Assembly (NCBI GenBank): GCA_018136815.1
Contig: CM030933.1
Location: 7,776,284 to 7,840,283, forward strand
DNA from: Isochrysis galbana
Taxonomy: Eukaryota; Haptophyta; Isochrysidales; Isochrysidaceae
Length of the DNA: 64,000 nucleotides
Direction of reading: 5' to 3'
A program made the translations under genes and the position numbers. A model generated the notes under the pieces. The model was not told the DNA's origin. It did no database searches and was given only the letters and a program-made list of their open reading frames with translations. Positions 59,507 through 64,000 of this stretch are shown in pieces (positions within the stretch are counted from its first letter, which is position 1; each line of letters begins with the position of its first letter).

Positions 59507-59640
59507 CTAGACCTGAAGGGGGTTGGCCCCGGCGGGCGATCCCTGAACGGGGATCCTCCGAGAGCCGAGAGAAAGAGGAGACGCCGGCGTCCGTGTGGGG
59601 CGCGACGAGAGATCGTAATCGACGCCCTGCGTCTCCGAGT
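59507..59640 (-). CDS. C-terminal remnant of a gag-like frame ending in TAG
   Basis: Minus-strand frame from the gap ends GSRRIPVQGSPAGANPLQV and TAG at 59509-59507, and continues in the very same frame into the polyprotein (PTETSGDDPLPLN). The composition (Pro/Ser/Arg) fits a gag tail, but only 44 residues are visible. The rest of gag, the primer site and the 5' LTR must lie in or beyond the gap. Confidence 0.5.
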
Positions 59641-59740
59641 NNNNNNNNNNNNNNNNNNNNNNNNNNNNNNNNNNNNNNNNNNNNNNNNNNNNNNNNNNNN
59701 NNNNNNNNNNNNNNNNNNNNNNNNNNNNNNNNNNNNNNNN
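59641..59740. other. Assembly gap (100 N)
   Basis: Exactly 100 N at the 5' side of the gypsy element. The sequence beyond (59741 on) is not LTR, so the missing LTR and gag were probably collapsed as a repeat and the true gap is longer than 100 bases. Confidence 0.98.
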
Positions 59741-60460
59741 CGCGCGCGGTGAGATCATCAAAAAGTTTTTCCCCCCTTGGTGCGCTCCCTTGCGCTAAGC
59801 TTAGATGTCTTATCTCCTTCTTTCCTTCTTCTCACTAGAGAAGGAGCGCTGTCACAGCCGCCATGGCGCAACCCCCGCCGATCACGCGTACCGCGTGGAT
59901 CAGCTTGTGGGAAACACTACATGCGCACGTCCTACACAACGTCTGCAAAGACGACAATTCCACCCAGCCATATACAAAAGAGGAGTGCGCACAATACCTC
60001 AATACCTTGACCACCTCCCGGCCTCCCGGAAAAAAAACAGCTTTGAAGGTTCAGGGCTACCTACACACCTACTATTGACGGAATCTCCCTTCTCTCTCCA
60101 CACCGCCCTTAACTTCCCTTTCCCCAACTCTTTCCCTGCCCCCTTCATTCCTTTTTCTTCGGTTTCCAGGGTCCGGCTTTGGTGCACTACCTAAGGCCTG
60201 GTTCGGAGTGTGGGGGGCCCGTGCAGGCCTTTTGAGTTATTGCTCTTGGTGTGCGTGTCCGCCCTGACTCGTGTTGCTTGTTTAGGTTGCGTCGGGCCCG
60301 TGGCGTCTCTGGTGATCCCCGTGGTCGTTGCTTCTCCGGCTTGCTTCGCCTTTGTTTTGTTGCTTCTTGGGTTCCTCGACAGCGTGTGCTATTTTCAGCT
60401 TTGTGGCTAGTTTCACTAGTTCCTCGCTGGGTTTGAGCCCACCCTTGTCGTTCATACTGC
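59741..60460. other. Repeat-derived DNA with a 71-residue frame
   Basis: Begins with GCGGTGAGATCATCAAAAAG and T-run, like a LINE 3' end. 59863-60078 encodes MAQPPPITRTAWISLWETLH to LKVQGYLHTYY*, with no recognised family. 60110-60230 (CTTTTTCTTCGGTTTCCAGG, GTGCACTACCTAAGG) resembles the 36.9-kb block. Probably LINE-related leader or tail sequence. Confidence 0.35.
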
Positions 60461-60870
60461 AACTAAGTTTATACTTAGTTCGCCCATGGGGGGGCACGAG
60501 CCCCCCCCCTCTCCACTCCTCCCCTGCCATGGGGGAGGAACCACCCATGCTCCTGGCACGCCTGATGGCTTGCCAGGAGCCCACTGCCCTGCTGACCCAC
60601 TCTCTCAGTGGCAGGCTCGCCTGCCTCGCGCGTCCTGGCTTGTCGTGGCCAGCCCATCGCTCCAACCCCCCCTCCCCCCCTGTTCGACAGGCAGACAGGT
60701 GCAGAGTGGGGGCCCCTGAGGCCCAGGAGCGCCAGCGAGGGAGAGGCAGGGGAGACCAGGGCCCAGCCCCAACCTCCTCTGCCCCCTGAGCTGGCCTCTA
60801 GGAGCCTCCGGGGGTCGCCAGAGGCAGCTGCATGCCTGTCGCAGGCGCGCCATCGCGCGTGCGAGGTGGG
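60461..60870 (+). mobile_element. Short hairpin-headed element (B subfamily)
   Basis: Perfect hairpin AACTAAGTTTATACTTAGTT (60461-60480), CGCCCATGGGGGGGCACGAG, the B body and the small frame beginning MGEEPPMLLARLMACQEP. Followed by two direct copies of a 70-base unit (GTGGGCCACGCCCAAGCGGG and CAATGAAAGGCGCAAGGCAA, 60866-61020). Confidence 0.65.
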
Positions 60871-61020
60871 CCACGCCCAAGCGGGCGATTTCAATCCATT
60901 GCGCAATGAAAGGCGCAAGGCAAAGAAGACCACACCATCCCAGAGGGAAGGTGGGCCACGCCCATGCGGGCGATTTGATCCATTGCGCAATGAAAGGCGC
61001 AAGGCAACGAAGACCACATA

Positions 61021-62205
61021 GGGCTGGGCTTGGTGGCCATGCCCGCGCCCGATCGCCGGCCTCGCGCGTGCTCGCGGCGATGCGAGAGCGCTCACCTCCT
61101 CACTCCTCGGCTGGCTCGATTGGGCAGCCGCCAGCGCACTCGGCCCGTGATCCGGCGTGCGCAGCCAACACCGCTGCTGCAACAATGCTCGCAATGTTGC
61201 GCGCTACGCCCCGAGAGACATGTGCTTTGGGCGCCACCGATGCTGCCACCACACAGCTTGGCAAGCCACACCACAGAGGGAGGGGGGCAACCCCGCATCT
61301 CGCTCTCGCACGCCTTATGGAGAGGCAGCCGATGCCGATGCGCATCATGCGCATCGAGTCGGTGTCGCGGCTGGCGGCTCTCTCTCTTGGCGAGGGGAGC
61401 GGGAAAAGAAGTAACGGGATAATGATAATGGACAATGGACTACTTTTAAAGGGGGATGCGCCGGACTAGATATCTTGATATCTTAGATATAGTAGATATA
61501 GGCGGGCTTTGGCGACTATCTCTATCTATCTATCAAGATGCATGTCGTTCGAGTTCGAGTGGTTGTGAGTGGGCTGAGCTCTGGTCGTCGCAGGATTGGT
61601 ACCTTAGACATGTGGTGGCCCGCGACATGGGTCAGCTGGGAGGTACTCCCGCAGGCGTGTCGGGCATCGTGCGACGGCTCACGACGGAGGGTCCGCGCGG
61701 GGGGGGGGGGGGAGGAGCAATGGAGGACCTCACTCAGAGTGCCCGACTTTGGGCGGCTCTGACGAGACTCAATGGGTGAGCTCCGAACCTCCGCGGCCAG
61801 ATGGACTGAGGGGACACTATGCCCGAGGGCTGCGCACCGATTTCGGGCAACGGGTGCCCACCGTTGGGCCGAGAGGGCCGCCATGGCGGGGAAATCCGGT
61901 AGAGGGGTACGATTCCATGGATTTCGTACCCCAGGGGGGTAAATTGTAGCACAAAACATTTTAACCGTAAACGCGCGCGTTGCCCACCTTATTCTGTCTC
62001 TCCATTCTCGGAGTCTTTTGGGTCATTCTCTTCTCGAATTCGCGCCGCTCCATCGCCGCTGTCGCGGTTGCCTACTGTCGTTTACCTGCGGACTAATGCA
62101 AATTTTCGCATTTCTTACCCTTTTTGATATGTATATGTGTGAGACGGTCAAATTTTTTGTCGCTTTCTAAGTTTTTCTCTTCGCTCTCAGGACGTCGCGT
62201 GCCGC
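61021..62205. other. Intergenic, nothing recognised
   Basis: 61480-61530 has GATATCTTGATATCTTAGAT and CTATCTATCTATC simple repeats. 61905-61935 forms a hairpin (GGGTACGA ... TTCGTACCCC). 61440-61960 has open frames on both strands without motifs. No gene supported. Confidence 0.4.
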
Positions 62206-62209
62206 CTGC

Positions 62210-62601
62210 GCGCGCAATGGCCCCCCTTTGGGGGGGACGTGCAGGTCTCCCCAGCTGGCCGGCTGGGCGGCTCATGGGGGCAGTAGAGGCTTGGGCTTTG
62301 CCCCTGGCCCTCCCTGCCTCCCCCTCTCTCGCCCCGCCGTCCGTCCAAGTCGTCTGTCAGTCTGTGGCTCAGAGATGGTGGGGGGGGAGACAGTACGCTT
62401 TGGAGTGGGGTTGGGCGAAGGATTGCGCGTCGCGGTGTGCCGTCGGGGAGAGTCTCGATGAGTGTGTTGACTGCTCAGCACGCATGCCAAAAGGCATGGC
62501 ATGAGGTTGACTGACGGCAAGCCCCCCCGGAGGGGCGGAGTGCCTGAGGGGAGGGGCGCGAGGCACCTCCCGCCATGACCCCTACTCTAAGAGTAGGTTG
62601 C
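62210..62601 (-). mobile_element. Short hairpin-headed element (C subfamily)
   Basis: Minus strand: AACCTACTCTTAGAGTAGG (62599-62581), a perfect seven-pair stem unlike the common one, then GGTCATGGCGGGAGGTGCCT. The body shares CTGAGCCACAGACTGACAGA and GGGAGGCAGGGAGGGCCAGG with 41700-42106. Confidence 0.65.
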
Positions 62602-62956
62602 GCGTTTTGCCTCGAAGATAGGCTCAAGAACGGATTTGAACGGGCCCGGGAGCTTCTACCATGCCATCCGCAAGGTGCAATGTTTGCTTTTGTGAGGACG
62701 CACACATCATGGCGCAGAATGTTTGCCGCTACTTAGTTTGCCAGCATGGCCCGGGCTAGGCCCGGGCGAAGCGGAAAACTTTGAGAACGCATCAGCGGAA
62801 TCTCACCTTAGAACCTCGTCTACAGCCTCGTGCTTCCACTCAAGCAGATTCAACGCTAGCGCTACTCTTAGGTCCACGGTTCCATGCCGGCGCTTTTGAA
62901 ATCTATGTAGTAGTACAACATCACCACAAACCCCTCCTACAGCCGCGTACGCCAAT
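62602..62956. other. 3' flank of the last gene
   Basis: Contains a duplicated 120-base unit: CAGATTCAACGCTAGCGCTA with GGTCCACGGTT (62845-62885), and its diverged partner CAAGCGGCTGGAACACTAGC with CAGATCCACGATT (62957-62998). The second unit is inside the coding exon end, so the gene tail arose by local duplication or the exon was extended by it. Confidence 0.45.
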
Positions 62957-63916
62957 TCAAGCGGCTGGAACACTAGCGCTAGTCGCAGATCCACGATTCG
63001 AAGTTGGCGCCTCTGAAATCGTCTCTAGCACGGGCTCGAGGTGTGGAACATTGGCCGGCGGCGCCTCGACCTCATAGGTGATTGGCTTGATGGAAGCAAT
63101 GCGACGGTTGCGCTTCGCCTCCCTTTCCCTTTCACGCACAGCTCGCCTCACTGTGCGCGACGCACCCATCGCACTCGCTGCCACGGCCCTCGAGACGCGT
63201 GCGTGCCGGCCAGGGTACCATGGCGTAGCCAATTCGCGGTAGAGGCCACGCCGCACGAGGTCTTCGGGTGTGACGTGGTAAAAGTGATCGAAAGGCAAGG
63301 CGCCACGATCCGGCTCACGCTCGTGCACAACCAACATCTGGACTCCCGCAGCCAAGGCGTCGCGGATGTCGTCAGCCAGAGCGTCCCCGCAAGAGTCCTC
63401 AGCAAAAGTTTTCTCGTTCAAGTACAAGAGCATATGGCAGTTGCCTGTCGCCTGGACGCGTGGGGCACTCGCTACGCCATTTGACCGGCCATGACGGTTG
63501 CTCGTGGGTTCAGAGGCGTTTGCATGAGGTGAGCGGGCGACGGACCCTTCTGGAAACAGAGAAGAATGTCTTCGCAACGGAGCCGTCGGAGCTCTTTGCA
63601 CCTTCAGCCCCGACTTCATCGTGCCCCTCACCGCCTCGTTGCGGACCCTCGTCATAAATTTTGATGACTTGGATCTTCTTGTGCATTTGACGGCCAAAAA
63701 ATTGTGAAGCAATTCCGCAAACGACCGTTCGCTTGCAACGAAGTGTGTGTGGGCCACGTTCGACATGGACTCGGCAAGTTCCTTGGCTGCCTCTTCAGCG
63801 CCGCGATTATTTGAACTAGTGATGAGACCGTGGGGGGATTCCATGAAGTATTTGAAGTCGGTGATCATTGAGCTATGGCCGACACGCTGGGGCAGGAACA
63901 AGTCCATTTTCTTGCC
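62957..63916 (-). CDS. 3' exon of an unrecognised host protein, possible TIR-like fold
   Basis: After a TTACAG acceptor (63922-63917) the minus frame reads GKKMDLFLPQRVGHSSMITD to the stop at 62957, 319 residues; earlier exons lie outside or upstream. The most protein-like part is CHMLLYLNEKTFAEDSCGDA, then LADDIRDALAAGVQMLVVHE, REPDRGALPFDHFYHVTPED, LVRRGLYRELATPWYPGRHA. The alternation (hydrophobic strand, Leu-rich helix, strand ending VVHE, aromatic segment) resembles TIR/flavodoxin-like folds at the C-terminus of large protist proteins, but that is recollection of a pattern, not a match. An Arg-rich stretch (RRAVREREREAKRNRRIAS) follows. Coding is likely; function unknown. Confidence 0.55.
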   Translation of the reverse strand, partial: GKKMDLFLPQRVGHSSMITDFKYFMESPHGLITSSNNRGAEEAAKELAESMSNVAHTHFVASERSFAELLHNFLAVKCTRRSKSSKFMTRVRNEAVRGTMKSGLKVQRAPTAPLRRHSSLFPEGSVARSPHANASEPTSNRHGRSNGVASAPRVQATGNCHMLLYLNEKTFAEDSCGDALADDIRDALAAGVQMLVVHEREPDRGALPFDHFYHVTPEDLVRRGLYRELATPWYPGRHARVSRAVAASAMGASRTVRRAVREREREAKRNRRIASIKPITYEVEAPPANVPHLEPVLETISEAPTSNRGSATSASVPAA

Positions 63917-64000
63917 CTGTAAGCAAGGCGGGCATAGTGCGCTGGGCAACGTTCGCGCGCAGCAAGTAAGTGGAAGAGGGCTCAGCGCTCTGCGCAGCTA

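Noticed and set aside
62600-62700. tRNA-like sequence (TTTGAACGGGCCCGGGAGC)
   Set aside because: No acceptor or D/anticodon stems could be folded by eye.

Overview
The window is nuclear DNA of a microbial eukaryote. Host genes are split by short GT-AG introns (41 to about 360 bp) and encode typically eukaryotic proteins: tubulin cofactor C, mitochondrial ribosomal protein mL54, the DEAD-box helicase DDX42, the Fe-S assembly factor ISCA2, an ENT nucleoside carrier, an SLC35-type carrier and a bestrophin-like channel. High GC, strong low-complexity tracts and a dense, nested load of transposons suggest an alga. A haptophyte is my best guess, but this is inference from style and no marker gene confirms it. 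Two runs of exactly 100 N (26737-26836 and 59641-59740) are assembly gaps.

Layout. 1-9.2 kb is repeat territory: a frameshifted acidic-protein repeat, a LINE tail, a short hypothetical gene (3731-4270), LINE debris and a hAT transposon with perfect 8-bp target duplications (6841-8196). 9.2-10.5 kb holds a four-exon SLC35-like gene. 11.4-15.1 kb is a nest of LINEs, one of them (13304-14975) flanked by a 17-bp duplication. 15.5-17.6 kb is a six-exon bestrophin-like gene followed by a polypyrimidine/polypurine block. 18.4-20.7 kb is short-element debris. 21.3-23.1 kb is a divergent pair, mL54 and TBCC. 26.4-27.3 kb is a gene of the uncharacterised MGQYF type, broken by a gap. 27.7-31.6 kb is an LTR carrying two insertions and joined to a retrotransposon methyltransferase fragment and to an inverted copy of the acidic repeat. 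32.8-34.4 kb is a BRCT gene. 34.9-36.9 kb is a hAT inside a hAT. 37.7-40.7 kb is DDX42. 43.1-44.6 kb is the ENT carrier. 45.2-47.5 kb is a long terminal-inverted-repeat element and a third copy of the acidic repeat. 48.2-49.1 kb is ISCA2. 51.4-59.6 kb is a Ty3/gypsy retrotransposon. The window ends with repeats and the 3' exon of an unrecognised protein.

The most unusual item is the gypsy element. Its 2153-residue polyprotein reads protease, RT, RNase H, integrase and chromodomain as expected, but its N-terminus is a phage/bacterial-style cytosine-methyltransferase-like domain, and an in-frame TAG separates it from a gag-like remnant. Second is a family of non-LTR elements whose 5' terminus is a short perfect hairpin placed 3-6 bases before the first ATG. 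The stem sequence changes between copies while pairing is kept, and the LINE copies end in oligo(T) rather than oligo(A) on the sense strand.

The host genes do not form a pathway. They are ordinary housekeeping loci separated by mobile DNA. Several insertions can be dated relative to one another because the window also contains the uninterrupted version of their target.
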